The notes below the pieces were generated by a model. The model made no database searches, was not told the origin of the DNA, and worked only from the letters and a program-made list of their open reading frames with translations. Positions 9,893-22,153 of a stretch of DNA of 64,000 nt are shown piece by piece. How positions within the stretch are numbered: the first letter of the stretch is position 1; each line of letters begins with the position of its first letter. The stretch spans positions 22,633,881-22,697,880 of the forward strand of contig OX328096.1 of NCBI GenBank assembly GCA_946811185.2, read 5' to 3'. This DNA comes from Hippopus hippopus. Lineage: Eukaryota > Mollusca > Bivalvia > Cardiida > Cardiidae. The position numbers were made by a program, and so were the translations under genes.

Positions 9893-12735
9893 CATGCAGT
9901 CAGTTCAAGGTTTTATACATACATACAGCGCCAAACCCCTCTCATACTGAAAATGAAAACATGGCGACGATAGCATATCAACTGTCAAAAACACTGAACC
10001 CACTTTTGAAAACATGCATGAAGAAACTGATGTGTTATACATGTGATTATAAATTGCTGACAACTACCTGGGTGGTTTTACGACAAACTTTTCTCCTTTT
10101 GAATTTCGCTTAATGTCTCGCAATAAGTTATAAAATCCATACTTTAAGTTTATTCGCGAGATTTTATATTAGTTAGAATACTATTTGGCGACATTTCAAC
10201 AATTAATCGGACACGGAAACGTCTAACGTAAAATATTAAATTAAACTATACATGTATATCTCTTGCGCCTGTTCTTACATGTATTTGAAGAGTTATTTTT
10301 TAAATATGTCATTGAACGGTTGATTAAATAAATTATGTTTTCTGTGAGGAGACCATGGAAAAAAATTAAATACTGTTTAAGTATTAAAACTTTTACAAGA
10401 AAAATAGACGAAATAAACAAAAAATAAATAAATGGTGTACTTCTTTCCAAACTTAAAGTGTTATGTTCTTGGCGATACTCCGTATTTTCCCCGTCACTGT
10501 TCGTTGCCTGCTTAATGAATGTTTTGTGTAAATAAATAGCTTCTTTTATATTGATAGCTTCCATCATACTAAAATATAGTTGGCTTGCCGTTATGCGACG
10601 CAACGAATTATGTTAAGATAACGTGCACTTATTGAACGGTCGGTACACTTGAACGGCTGATTGTCTTACACATACTTATCGCCATACACAAATAAAAAAG
10701 AGTCGCACTACTTTCATACTACTTTTTCGTAATTATCATACTTATTCCTTATCAACTGAATAGCACTGTAGCTTGCAACAGGCGTTAGGCATTTAACCAG
10801 ATGTGCATATAAAAAGGCAATACGTGTGAAGCAGACGATCATTTGAAAATTAGTGCACGGATGGCTTGATGATTATTTTTGAAATGCCAGTCATAAAACT
10901 GTAATAGATCTAAATGTAATAAGTATATGAAGCAGAGATGAAATGCAGTGACATCCACATCCCTATCTGTTTAACTCGCATCATGTGCAAACATAGAGTA
11001 TATTTTGCAATTTCTCTTTGTAAAAACATTTAAGCCAAAGCAATGGAAAATCACACATCTTCCAATGTCCTGATGCGAAATTTAATGTAAAGAAAACCGA
11101 CACATTATTATATCAGTTCTTGTCCGATGATATCAAAAGCTGGAAAAATGGAGACTGTTGTTCTTCGTTTTAAACAATGTACGGTAAAATACTGTGTAAA
11201 ATGCAAGAGCCCAGCAGTGGAGAGTCGCCTTTTATTCCTCTGTACTCTGTTTTCAGCTCTGTTTTGGCATAAGTAAGATAAAGCTTAATGATGCAAAATT
11301 AGTTTTTAATGAATGCATTTTAACCCCGTGTGTGTTTCATTTTCTAATTTTGAGAAATGACTCACTTTAATCATAACAAATATATTTAACAAGAAGCCAA
11401 ACTAGAATATTTTCAATGAATTCTTTAGAAATAACAGAGAAGTCCACAAAAAGGTTATATAACGTCTTAAAGGATTTGCACGTAAGGTTAAAAAAGTTGG
11501 AAAATAAAACTTGGAATATAATGCCTCTTGAAAAATACAAATTTATTGTATAAATCTGGAAATCAAAAGGTTACAAAGATAAGAAATATCTTAGCATTTC
11601 AACTTAATTTAAAAACAGTGATAACAGTATGCTATGCACATTCCGTCCACGTAAACTATCGTCTGTGGCAGATACCAAAGAACGTTTATTCTATTTTTTG
11701 GGGAGGGGATGGCGAGAGGTTGCCATACCATAAAGCTGTTTGTAAGAGTTTTTCATACTTATGTTTATGGAGAAAGTTAAAAGGAAATGATACAGCATTT
11801 GAATGCAAGATGAAAACAGGGATAAATACAAATTTATGTATATTTGTCAGATCTGACTCTTATAGCTATACCGACATTTTAATGTTTCCAATTATAAAGT
11901 TATCTCTAAGATTTAATTACATTTTTATTGCCCTCTTTTATTAATGTATGGATGTATGCATTATATATACAGCATCAGGTTGTATACATTAAAGGATACA
12001 TTGTGACCTGGTTGTGATACAGGAATACCATACATCTGTTTCATAATTAAGCCATTTTCTCTGAAATCTGCATCTGCACTCCAACTTCCAGCAGAAAGCT
12101 CAGACTTGTAACAAACATCAGGATAGTATTTATGTTACTGACTGTTTTCCGTTTTCATTTAAGAGATTAAAAAAAAAAAAAGGCTAATTATGTAATATTG
12201 GTCAATAGATGTTCAAAGGTTTACAGTGCTTATGAACTTCTTAATTCCTGTGCAGCTTCGTTTTTCCCTTTTTGATTGGTTTTGATAAATGTAAATAACA
12301 CTGTCTTATACTGAAACTTCTATATTCCACCTTTTGGTTTAAACAGTTTTAAAATGTGAAATAAAAACCAATATGAAAATACTCAAAATCGAAATGTAAA
12401 TAATGAAAAAGAATCGGAGCTTGATGATACGTAAAACCTCTCGTCCGTAATATGTATCATGGAAATTCAGACTTGGACAATAAAGTAAGCAAGTCATTTT
12501 AAAGAAGAATCAATTTTTTTTTTTTCAGAACTGATTGATCAATATGATTGACCGATAATAGATATGCTCTCTCTCTTTCTCCGCTGCTTTGAGGATAAAC
12601 ATCATGTAATTAATTGACTGGTATGACTGCTGACAATGAATTTCTGCCCTCTCTCTAAACTTTTTGCAATTGGGAGAAGAAATTATTAAATAATTTTGGA
12701 GTCAAATTTCAGACAAGTTCAAATCATACCAGTTA
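9893..12735. other. No recognised feature
   Basis: Long AT-rich stretch upstream of the gene. Frames of 120 codons (minus, 10241-10603) and 138 codons (plus, 11528-11944) have no motif I recognise and biased AT-driven composition. Confidence 0.55.
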
Positions 12736-12930
12736 AAAGTATGGATACAATTTTGAGTCTGATAATGTGTTACAGTGCAGTAAGTCAAACTACCGTCGCT
12801 GGCAAAAAAAATGTATTGTAAAACTAGAATAGAACTTAGAAATTTTTATAGTATATTTTTTTGCCAGCAACTGGAACTTTGATAGATTATGCTGTAACAT
12901 ATTATCAGATTCATAATAATATCCATACTT
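12736..12930. mobile_element. 195-bp foldback (MITE-like)
   Basis: AAAGTATGGATACAATTTTG with TCTGATAATGTGTTACAG at the left, complemented by TGTAACATATTATCAGATTC and ATCCATACTT at the right; inner arms GCTGGCAAAAAAAATG and TATTTTTTTGCCAGC. Confidence 0.8.
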
Positions 12931-13504
12931 AAATTTGTATGAATTGAATTTGTCTGCATTTTGACTCCCGCATTGTTCACGTTTGACCGCAAGTGTGGCT
13001 TTAAGTTAAAAGTATTATATCTAAATTAAAAAAAAAAAAGTATTGATAGTTTAATTATTATATTTTAAAATCTTGTTCAATCCCATTAAGGCTTTCTGCA
13101 ATTGAGAAAGAAACGGACAGCATGCGGATTGTTTTTTGTTTTGTTTTACTTTTACTTTTTGCATATTAATTTAATTAGATCTAGTAATATCTTTCTTTGG
13201 AAGTTTACTCTTATTGAAATTGTTTCGAAGTTGTTTTAAAGGGTTTACAGACATTTCTCAAACTAATGATATAAGTGAGCAAAAGTATTTATGTAAGCGA
13301 GTCTAAAATTATATCTCAACAATGATTATTATCATTGTTTGCATTGGTTGTTTGATCATTAAAGATGGCTATGATTCACGAGTAGCTCCGCTCAGTGGAC
13401 ATACCACACCCCAAACGCGACTTTACAAGTGGGAAAAAATACCGTTAACATTAGACTGCCACATACATGTTATAGAAATAGTTTCAATACGCAGGGAAAA
13501 ATAT

Positions 13505-14020
13505 TAACCACATAACCTCCTTTGTGTTTAGTTTTGAATAACTGTTACAATTTTTTTTTATGTAACACACATGAGAGATAAGATTTTATGACGTCACAGG
13601 TCTGTGTATGACGTCATTTATCAAATGATTGTATTCATGCCTGTTCTTTAAAAACAGAACAGACCCACATTTCTCGGTCAATTCAACGGTCAAAATTGAT
13701 AATAATAGCGAAGTCTTTTTGTCTTGAGGTTTAAAATCAAGTCGTTATAGATGTTAGCTTCTTTGGAACTGTTTGTAACCCGTAAGTACACTCCGGTATA
13801 ACAGTGAGTAGGTCTCATCCATGAAGATGTTAGTTTCGTATAGATCTCATTATACATGTGGGCTATTTCTTGTGATACAGTAATTTGATAAAAACACTTC
13901 GACATTCCTTGGCTATTGAGATGAAATTCTATTGAATTCGCAGTGAAAAAATATTTCAAGCTCGCCAATGGCTCGCTGATTAACGTTTTACTAGACTCGT
14001 TTAATGATTTTTTTAAAATC
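13505..14020. mobile_element. MITE-6 copy, diverged
   Basis: CCACATAACCTCCTTTGTGT at the left, two TGACGTCA-like sites near 13590-13616, then internal TCGACATTCCTTGGCTATTG and AAGCTCGCCAATGGCTCGCT, complementary in orientation to the copy at 42105. Confidence 0.55.
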
Positions 14021-14026
14021 ACATAA

Positions 14027-14512
14027 CCTCTCTTGTTTCTAGTGTATAATACCAATCACGAGTTTTCTTATTTTACACACGTTTGAGATAAGCATTGTGA
14101 GACGTCATTTGTTGACGTCATTTTATGCTTCTTTCAGAGAAGTAGAAGGGATTTTTATTCGTGGCAATTACCATGTAAACAGATGGCTTTGTATATTTTG
14201 ACCTATAATATGTGAAATATCGTTATGTGATAAAAGAATCTGACATTCATTAGCTTTAGAGATAAAAGTTTTGTTAAACCGTCGAGAGGCTCGTTTAATA
14301 ATCTTTTTTTTTTACTCATTGAATAAAATTTTATCTCAAATTCAACATTATGCCAGAGTTTATATATTTCAAACGCAAATTTATGCAAGATACTACATTT
14401 ATATGTTATATGCCCTCTGCAGTCATATCTTTATCTGTATTTTCCGCAAATATCTACTTTGTACGTAAATGTAGATATTTTAAGTTATGATTGGTATTCT
14501 GTGGGCGAATAG
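14027..14512. mobile_element. MITE-6 copy, adjacent to the previous one
   Basis: ACATAACCTCTCTTGTTTCT at the left, GAGACGTCATTTGTTGACGT, AATCTGACATTCATTAGCTT, and a decayed right end ATGATTGGTATTCTGTGG. Confidence 0.55.
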
Positions 14513-14515
14513 TTA

Positions 14516-14720
14516 AACTCTTTACCAGACATTAAAATGTTCTAGACTCGTCTATATTGAAAGCATTTGCAGCCGACAAATTAAGTATGACTCAAATGAT
14601 GAGCTTTGCCCGTGAAAGGGTAGAAAACATCTTGGAACATTGAGAAAGTGTTGCTTTTCAACATTTTCTCCTTTAGCCACAAAGTTTTGAAAAGCCGTCT
14701 TTTCCAGATTGTTTAAAATG
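14516..14720 (+). mobile_element. MITE-2 copy
   Basis: ACTCTTTACCAGACATTAAA, GAAAGCATTTGCAGCCGACA, and CAACATTTTCTCCTTTAGCC. Abuts a MITE-6 copy on its left. Confidence 0.7.
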
Positions 14721-16006
14721 ATATTTATGGTTAATATTTCTTCCGCAAATGATAGCGACCAGCTTAGACAAAATCGCAGTACCACGTGTTTCAACGATCA
14801 AGTGCACATACATAGATCGCATCATGAATATTCATTATACAGACTGGTCCGATTGAAAATTTCGATTATACTACAAAAAAGCGCACGGAAATTTAAGGAT
14901 TATGAAAAATCCCATCGCAGTGGAAAGCTTTTATGATCGCTTTATAATCGCCTGCTTGAAAGACTACCCATGAAACGTTGTTATTCATGTTCCTTTAGAT
15001 CGTTATCATCTCTATACCCTGGACTCTGTAATTATACATGTAATTCCACGCCCAAGGTGCCGTATATAACATTCTAAAACAACGGTAGAAGTTTATGGAG
15101 GCTCCCATACGCCAAACATTCAACTGTTTTCACGCTGTTACAAATGTTTCCAGATGAAACTTTAAAAGGAACATAAACTAACACAGAAACTCCTTTTGTA
15201 ATCTTCTGATAAAGGTCTTTCAGTTCGGAAATTGCTTATTCAACCGTTAGAGCAAAGCCCAAAAATAATAGGCGATCTTTAAATCCCCTAACCATTCAGT
15301 GCTTTCAATTTCATTGGATGGTATGAAAACAGTTATTTAAACCCTTAAAGTACCGCGGATATTTTGGGTTACTTAGATGGAAAGTCTTGATCAGGATCAA
15401 ATGGGACAGAATGCGAGTTCTCATCTCCGATCTGCAGTATCCGATATTTGAAAAAGTGTACTTGCCAAAACGGCCATTTTTTTTACTGTGCCTACTTATA
15501 GAAAATATCGTAACTATTTATTTAGAAGTCTAGAACGCTAACCGTATTGCTGGGTACATTGTGTATTCCAAATTGTTTATGGTACCGGGGTATCAAAGTC
15601 GTAAATGCGTAGAAAAAGCGCTCATTTGAGCATGAAGTAAAAGTTATTAGTGAAGTCTGCGTGCAGCTATTCAATCGCCATCCATCTACATACGGGCGAT
15701 AAAACATTGTGTTACCCATTACCATTAGGGAAACGGGCTTTTTTCCCAACCCGGTAGCAGAAAACTCTTAAAATCACTGTGTGAAAAGAAGTAATTGTCC
15801 ATGAAGATAATTTATTATGATGATTGTATGCAAACCATCCAACGACCAGAAACGATACTTTATTCTGGCATTTTTTCCATAGTATTTTGCTTTCAATTTT
15901 GTCTAACCATACCACGGGATGTTGTGCGTAAATTGGCCTAAGTGTGAGCATGACACAGCCAGGGCATATTTGCATAATAACTACGTGTGTTTTATTCCTT
16001 TCACAG
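14721..16006. other. Sequence upstream of the first coding exon
   Basis: No repeat family recognised. It may hold a non-coding first exon, or the promoter if the CAG at 16006 is not a true acceptor, but I cannot point to a TATA or initiator site with confidence. Confidence 0.5.
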
Positions 16007-16386
16007 GTATGGGTGTGTAGATACGGAGATGGGTGTGGGAAGCCATGTTTGGTTGTGATTTGTTGGCTTCATCATGGACTTCCACCAGAAGCACAGACTC
16101 ACATAGACAAACAATCCAACGTGTCACATGGAAGGCCGAGTAGACTTTAGTGCACTGGATAGATCAAGGCTTCTAGGATCACTACCTAGCGGATCTTTGG
16201 GACATCTCTTTCCAAGTGGTGAGCCGTCCACTTCATCTGCATTAAACCGTCTCAGTGCTGCCTCGGCTGCCGCAGCGGCTGCTTCAGCCGGCGTTTCACC
16301 GTCGGAATTAACACGTGCGGGCTCGCCAAACGCTTTACAGCAGTATGTTGGAAGGTTTTTACCATCTAGCGGACTTCATTCATCAG
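16007..16386 (+). CDS. First coding exon (5' UTR plus residues 1-86) of a TNRC18/BAHCC1-like gene
   Basis: The acceptor (pyrimidine-rich tract, TTTCACAG ending at 16006) opens an exon whose coding part runs from ATG 16128 to 16386, before the donor CAG|GTTAGT. A TAG in the same frame at 16104 fixes 16128 as the first possible start, so 16007-16127 is 5' UTR. The peptide begins MEGRVDF and continues with LLGSLPSGSLGHLF (residues 15-28), an alanine-rich run at 44-54 and an ordinary Ser/Pro/Leu-rich tail. Vertebrate TNRC18/BAHCC1 proteins start MDGRDF and soon have a similar GSLGH motif; these are chromatin proteins with a C-terminal BAH domain that recognises H3K27me3. The family call is from remembered motifs, not a search, and rests on agreement with exons 2 and 3. 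The exon ends after base 1 of a Gly codon. Confidence 0.72.
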
Positions 16387-16540
16387 GTTAGTTTCCTATA
16401 TTTCATATCGATTAATTGATTTGATTTGCGTTTATTTATCGTCGCCACCGCTTGCTCTCATATGGTCGGCGATGCCCCCCCCCCGAAGATTGTTAGTTTC
16501 ATATCCTCAGAGTAATCCAGTTTTATGCTGCTTACAATTT

Positions 16541-17812
16541 TTAGCTCCACTGGCCGAAGGCCAGCGGGCTTATGTCATGGCCTGTTGTCCGTCGTGCGTC
16601 CGTCCGTCCGTGCGTCCGTCCGTCCGTGCGTTAACTTTTTTTTAAAACGTCTTCTTCTCTGAAACTACCCATCCAATTTTGATGAAACTTCACAGAAATG
16701 ATCCTGCCATGGTCCTCTTCAGAATTTCTTGAAAGAATTTAATTCCTTCAAAAACTCTGGTTGCCATGGCAACAAAACTGAAAAATTTTGAAAATCTTTG
16801 AAAATCTTCTTGTCTGAAACCGTAAGGCCAAGGGCTACCAAATTTGGCATGTAGCTTTATCTAGTGGACCTCTACCAAGTTTCTTCAATTTATAGCCCTG
16901 GGGTCAAAATTGGCCCCGCCTCGGGGGTCACAAGTTTTACATGGGCTTATTTAGGGAGAACTTTAAAATTCCTCTTCTACCTAGCCATAGGGCCTAGAGC
17001 TACCAAATTTGGCATGTAGCTTTATCTAGTGGACCTCTGCCAAGATTGTTCAAATTATAGCCCTGGGGTCAAATTAGGCCCTGCCCGGGGGTAACAAGTT
17101 TTACATGGGCTTATATAACAAGTTTTACATGGGCTTATATAGGGAGAACTTTAAAATTCTTCTTTGACCTAGCCATGGGGCCTAGGGCTACCAAATTTTG
17201 CATGTGGCTTTATCTAGTGGGCCTCTACCAAGAGTGCCCAAATTATAGCCCTTGGGTCAAATTTGACCCCACCCCGGGGGTCACAAGTTTTACATGGGCT
17301 TATTTAGGGAAAACTTTAGAAATCTCCCTGTACCTAGCCGTAAGGCCTAGGGCTACCAAATTTTGCATGTGGCTTTATCTAGTGGGTCTCTACCAAGAGT
17401 GCTTAAATTATAGCCCTGGGGTCAAAATTGGCCCTGCCCCGGGGGTCACAAGTTTTACATGGGCTTATGTAGAGAAAACTTAAGAAATCTCCCTGTACTT
17501 ATTCATAAAGCGTAGGGCTACCAAATTTCGCATGTAGCTATATCTAAAGGCCCTTCACCAAGAGTGCGTAAATTATAGCCCTAGGGGGGAATTTGATTCA
17601 CCCCGAGGGGTCAGAAGTTTTACATGGGCTTATATAGTGAAATCTTTAGAAATCTTCTTGTTACTAACCATATGAACTAGGGCTACCAATTTTAGTCCTG
17701 TTTCAGGGGTCTTATGTTCAAAACCAATTGGCCAAGTATTGTAATGTTTGGCATGTAGTGATTTTACGTATTAGCCAGTGGAGCGATACAGGGCCATCAT
17801 GGCCCTCTTGTT
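16541..17812 (+). mobile_element. Large tandem-module element, Helentron-like non-autonomous (copy 2)
   Basis: Starts 154 bp after the first coding exon. The 5' end AGCTCCACTGGCC pairs with GGCCAGCGGGCT across a GAA loop; the 3' end has AGCCAGTGGAGCG followed by the same hairpin, AGGGCCATCATGGCCCT, and CTTGTTT as copy 1. A GTCC-rich microsatellite (16596-16630) follows the 5' hairpin. The inside is about five modules of 165-175 bp, each with CTACCAAATTTGGCATGTAG-like, CTAGTGGACCTCTACCAAG and GGGGTCACAAGTTTTACATG segments, homologous to the first module type of copy 1. The 140-bp module type of copy 1 is absent. Confidence 0.65.
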
Positions 17813-18361
17813 TGAGTTACTTGAGTATCATCGGTCATGCTTCAAAATGCCCGATAAGTACATTAAAAGACGTGACCTAATTTTTGAATCCTGGCTCGCT
17901 TTAGTGTTTCCGTAATTGACCGATAACCACAAGATTTTTTTTAGATAATTAAAAAAAGAATAAGAAACACTTGAGAGTATTAGGCTTCCTTAGTATTTCA
18001 ACATGTTAGAAAATTTGAAATTAAGCAGTTATTACTTTAGCGCAATCCTTCATGTACATTTCTTATTATGTGGTAAATAATCACAAACTTATTTCAATTT
18101 TATTTTTGTATGTTTGCATATATCATACCGCGTCCATGTTCTTTCACTTAGAACAGAGAAATGACACCGAAATTTAAGCATCAGCTATTTTCCTTTGCTT
18201 TATTGAATTCTGAAACGAAATGAGATAAATTGTGTTGATTGTCTATATAAAAACGTGATTACCTCACAAATAGCATAATTATACATTTTTATCCTAATAT
18301 TTATCGATTTAGACTGGAAGGTACGTCATACATTATATAGTAACTCTATTGTAGCCGCGAA

Positions 18362-18610
18362 TCTTAAACCTGATTTAATTGCCTATGCGGATAGTGTACA
18401 ACAAGACCAGACTGCACAGAACATGCAGTATGATCTCTGATCTACACTGTCCGCTGCCTTGCAAGATATTCTGACAAAAATAACTTACTTTTAAATTACA
18501 ATATCTGCATTCCCAGTACTGACTGAGAATGTACGATTTCATGTACATGTATCTAGCACTACAAGGTTTAATTGAATGAAAGTAACTCGGCGATTTCATC
18601 TTAAAATTTA
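18362..18610 (-). mobile_element. MITE-3 copy, diverged
   Basis: Core GACCAGACTGCACAGAACAT, GCAGTATGATCTCTGATCTA, CACTGTCCGCTGCC (18408-18457); AAGTAACTCGGCGATTTCAT toward the right. Confidence 0.6.
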
Positions 18611-18863
18611 CGATACGCAAGTGATTTCGGAATTCTCTGTATTACCTTATGCCATCTTTTATATATTCAGAAAATGTGTAGTGCCACATTATATCTGCAT
18701 ATAAACGAAAGTATCATAGATTTACAGTAGGTTTCTTTGCATACGTGTTACTAGTGTAAAGAAAGCATTTTATGGTTACGGAGTATGACACCATCTCTAA
18801 TGCGTGTTTAAGTGATACATTAGTTTCTCAATTCGGTACTTTTGAAACACTGATAAAAAAGAT

Positions 18864-19535
18864 ATGCTTAATATTTTCGATGCCCTAGTTAAACCTATGC
18901 CACGTTACGAGTCTTTGGTTTGGGGGTATCAGTACATGAAAATGTGGAAAAGGTTCACGCACAGTTTTGAAAAAAAACCTACCGTTTCTGACTCCTTTGC
19001 CCTGAGTGGATGTGGATGGTTACAACAATGTACCACTTATATGCCAAATTGCACCAATTACTGGTTAAGAAAAATTCCTATGGAAAACGGCAGATAGCTC
19101 AAACAATTTTATCATGTTATTTTAACTTAAATGATGCAGGCAGACATAATTGGGTTAATTATATAAAAAAAAATGCATTTTTTCTTGCATTTGGGTTCGG
19201 TCATTTATGGCGTAGGTAATGATCAAGAATTCTTTAAATTGTTCAAACAATGAATATCAGATTTTTACAAACAAAAAATGGTATGGCAATATAAATGATA
19301 CGCAAAAATCTCTGTGTTACAGACATTTTAAATCGTTATTATACCCAGAAATTTTCTTGAGTGTTAATATGCGCTTGAAAAGAATGTTGGCTAACTTTAA
19401 ATACTCATCTCATGGTTGAAAAGAGGAGACGTTTGTCTAGTGATAGAGAATTTCGGTATTGTCAAATATGTCAGGAGAAAATATCTCTGCCATTGAAGAT
19501 GAATTCCATTTCATCTTCAAATGTAGTATTTCTGA
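18864..19535 (+). pseudogene. LINE (non-LTR retrotransposon) ORF2 C-terminal fragment
   Basis: Three successive frames give one interrupted protein: MLNIFDALVKP, LVWGYQY and NYWLRKI (18864-19097), then DAGRHNWVNYIKK and FGFGHLWR (19010-19219), then KWYGNIND, YRHFKSLLYPEIFLSVN and MLANFKYSSHG (19219-19419), and after another shift REFRYCQICQEK and a DEFHFIFKC zinc-knuckle-like end near 19450-19530. This order is that of the region following the reverse transcriptase domain in LINE ORF2 proteins common in bivalves. At least three frameshifts make it a pseudogene; neither the RT nor the endonuclease domain is present, typical of 5' truncation. Confidence 0.8.
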
Positions 19536-20369
19536 AAACTTAGGGATTTTTTTTTTCATAAGTTTTGCTTAAGAAATAGAAATTTACATTTTTCTTTTTA
19601 AATCCAGTTATATCATGCGATACACAGATTATTGTTAAAAGATCTCTAGAAATCTATTGAAAGCATTTCAGCTTAGAAATGACATGAGTAAAGTTTACCC
19701 TTGAGCTGCTGAACACGACTTGATGTAATTTTGCGGACAGTTCGCATGTTGATAAGACTGAACTTACGTGCGGTCTGATCCCGGAACTCATGTGCTCTAT
19801 ACGGTTAGCCTTTATCGGCAAAGGAAGTTTTATTTCGCACATTTTAATTTTTCCCAGTAGATTTACGCTTATTTTGTCTAGCATTTAGGGATCTTTGTGA
19901 TTTTACTATCACGAACACGTACTGGATGTTTAAAGTTCATAAAAGAATCTGTTTTAAGTTTTCCTTTGCAATTTCATAGCCACTGTTTATGATGCATGTT
20001 TTTTTTTTTTCGTATTTGGGTCGATGGCCTAGATAATTAATTATCTATGCCTATGATTATATGAATTTATCAGCGAGACCGAAGTATTGTCAGGAAAGTA
20101 TACGGCTGGGATGAATTTATAGCAGCAGATATTATTGCTCTTGCGGATAATTAGATCTTCTTCTGCACTATTTTATATTTAAATGCTATAATTTACATGA
20201 TAATTTAGGACCTAATAAAAGTGCCACCAGGTTATGTTAATACAGAATTTCAATAATTCGATTACACCAGTACTCGAATGAATTTTTTAACCCTTCTTTG
20301 GTCGAGCTTTCGAAATTTTATTTTTACGGATTCCTTTAGATTTCCCAAAAGAATCTTGTTCTAAAAGAA

Positions 20370-20415
20370 TATTATTATTATTATTATTATCATTATTGTA
20401 GTTGTTGTTGTTGTT
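20370..20415. repeat. (ATT)n(GTT)n microsatellite
   Basis: ATT repeats with one ATC, then GTT repeats. Confidence 0.9.
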
Positions 20416-20448
20416 AAAGTAACAACTAGGGCTGTCACAAAAGTTGAC

Positions 20449-20658
20449 TTAACTATTTACTAGACGATACAAGACTAGTTTATATTGAAAGCATTTGCAG
20501 ATCCTAAAATGATGAGATTTGTCTTTGATAGTGCAGAAAATTTAGTGGAAAAGCGAGAAAATGTCGGTTACCAACATTGTCTCCTTTTCTCACAGTCTTT
20601 TCAAAAGCCTTTTTTTCCAGGTCCATTACAACAAGGACTTGTTTGGTAAAAGGGTTAG
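20449..20658 (+). mobile_element. MITE-2 copy
   Basis: Left end CTATTTACTAGACGATAC; core GTGGAAAAGCGAGAAAATGT; right end GTTTGGTAAAAGGGTTAG. Confidence 0.7.
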
Positions 20659-21263
20659 AAACATTATTTAGCCATTGAAAAATTATGTTGTCAATACACT
20701 CTCTGCAAAATAAAAATCAAACCAGTGCCTCGGTGAGGATTTACAAAAGTATACTTTTGATCATTTTCACAGCGAGTACATTTGATTTTTATGGTCGTTG
20801 TAGTCCAAGAGCAGACTAAAAGGGGTATGCTGAAAAGGGGTAACTGAAATCGAAATTACGCTGTTCTAAATGATTTTTTCGATAGTCTGTATCATATATA
20901 AATACTAAATAGATATCACTTTTCCTTTTTGTAATAAACGGGTTGATAAAAATACTCTATAGAGGTATATAATTGTGTGACTGAAATGTTTATATATAAC
21001 TGAAACCATGGTAATGGATTCGTAAATAACTGATTACGTAGTTCTAATAGAATTCATTAAATATATACTGACAGGTATTTTTACATTGTCCTCAAAATGT
21101 TGGGAGTTTTCCAGAACGTCGCGGGTGGGCTCTACTGGTACGCAGTCTTAGCTATATAGCGATCAATACTCATTTGGTAGGCCGTGAGGCAATCGATTTA
21201 CTCGGAACAAATATAACACTTCTTGTGTTGTTTGACAAGCTCTCTGTCTCCCTCCCATATTTA

Positions 21264-21301
21264 CTCTCTCTCTCTCTCTCTCTGTCTATCTGTCTGTCTG
21301 T
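21264..21301. repeat. (CT)n(CTGT)n microsatellite
   Basis: About ten CT units followed by TCTG units. Confidence 0.9.
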
Positions 21302-21438
21302 GTTTACATTTTTATGGCATGCCTAGTGTCATTGTTTCTTCTTGCAGGCGTGTGGTCAAGCAGAAGCCTGTTCTTCATCATCAGTTTTTTCTGCGAGTAT
21401 GCCTTCTCGAGAGTAGATCGAGTTGACAGTATGAACGG

Positions 21439-21471
21439 AATAAATAAATAAATAAATAATAAATAAATAAA
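21439..21471. repeat. (AAAT)n microsatellite
   Basis: Eight units with one interruption. Confidence 0.9.
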
Positions 21472-21641
21472 TGTTCAGCACTGGCTCCAGCTTTACATTT
21501 TTGGTTACATTCCTGTTTCGGAAGTACTTTTTTTTCTTCTATCGACTATCCTGTTATACATTTTGAGACATACATGTAGTTTGATATACTAGTGCTCCCG
21601 TGAATTATAGTTTGGAGAGAAAATTGTTATCATTCTTATTA

Positions 21642-21849
21642 GAGCGGTGCTCTGGCAAAAGGGCGTTTAATGCGTCTTCATAATGCATTAGAAATCTACC
21701 AAGCAATCGTCACATACTAGTAATATGGATCTATTTTGTCTAACAAGGTCATTTGACATGCAGAAAATTTACCAACAGCAAGCAGTTTTGACCCAAGTCG
21801 ATACTTTTTGCAGATGCATTAATCCACGTTTTCAAACAGCATAACTCAA
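21642..21849 (+). mobile_element. MITE-1 copy lacking the core palindrome
   Basis: Both ends and GACATGCAGAAAATTTACC are present, but the core is reduced to GACCCAAGTCGATAC, as if the hairpin had been deleted between its short flanking repeats. Confidence 0.7.
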
Positions 21850-22153
21850 TTTTTTATATGTTCTCCCGCCCTGCGTTCATTTGAAGAACTTTATAATATT
21901 TCATAAAATTACAAAGCGAGTCATCTGTATCCAACTCTTTGAGTGTACAATAAATCTAATGTATACATGTATTTGTAAACGGTCTTTAAATAACGCCAAA
22001 ATATTGCAATGGCAATTCTGCTTTTGTCCGAATATCCTACCTTATATCAGGATAATAGATGCACGATCAGGCTGCACGCTTTTTGTAGTCTTTAAAGGTA
22101 AATGTTGCGCGAAAAAAAAAAAAACCTTTATTTGCGGTAAACATTTGAACATT

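Larger units (their letters stand above)
19560..21641. other. Mostly unassigned intron sequence
   Basis: Holds MITE-2 at 20449 and three microsatellites; nothing else recognised. Confidence 0.55.

Noticed and set aside
10241..10603. 120-codon open frame on the minus strand
   Set aside because: Composition follows AT-rich DNA; no family motif seen.
11528..11944. 138-codon open frame on the plus strand
   Set aside because: No recognisable motif, AT-biased composition, no splice or start context; likely chance.
15944..16150. Upstream 68-codon frame overlapping the first exon
   Set aside because: Crosses the splice acceptor and is in a different frame from the exon 1 protein that joins exons 2 and 3.
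17175..17483. 102-codon frame with a duplicated peptide
   Set aside because: Again a frame across two tandem modules, not a gene.
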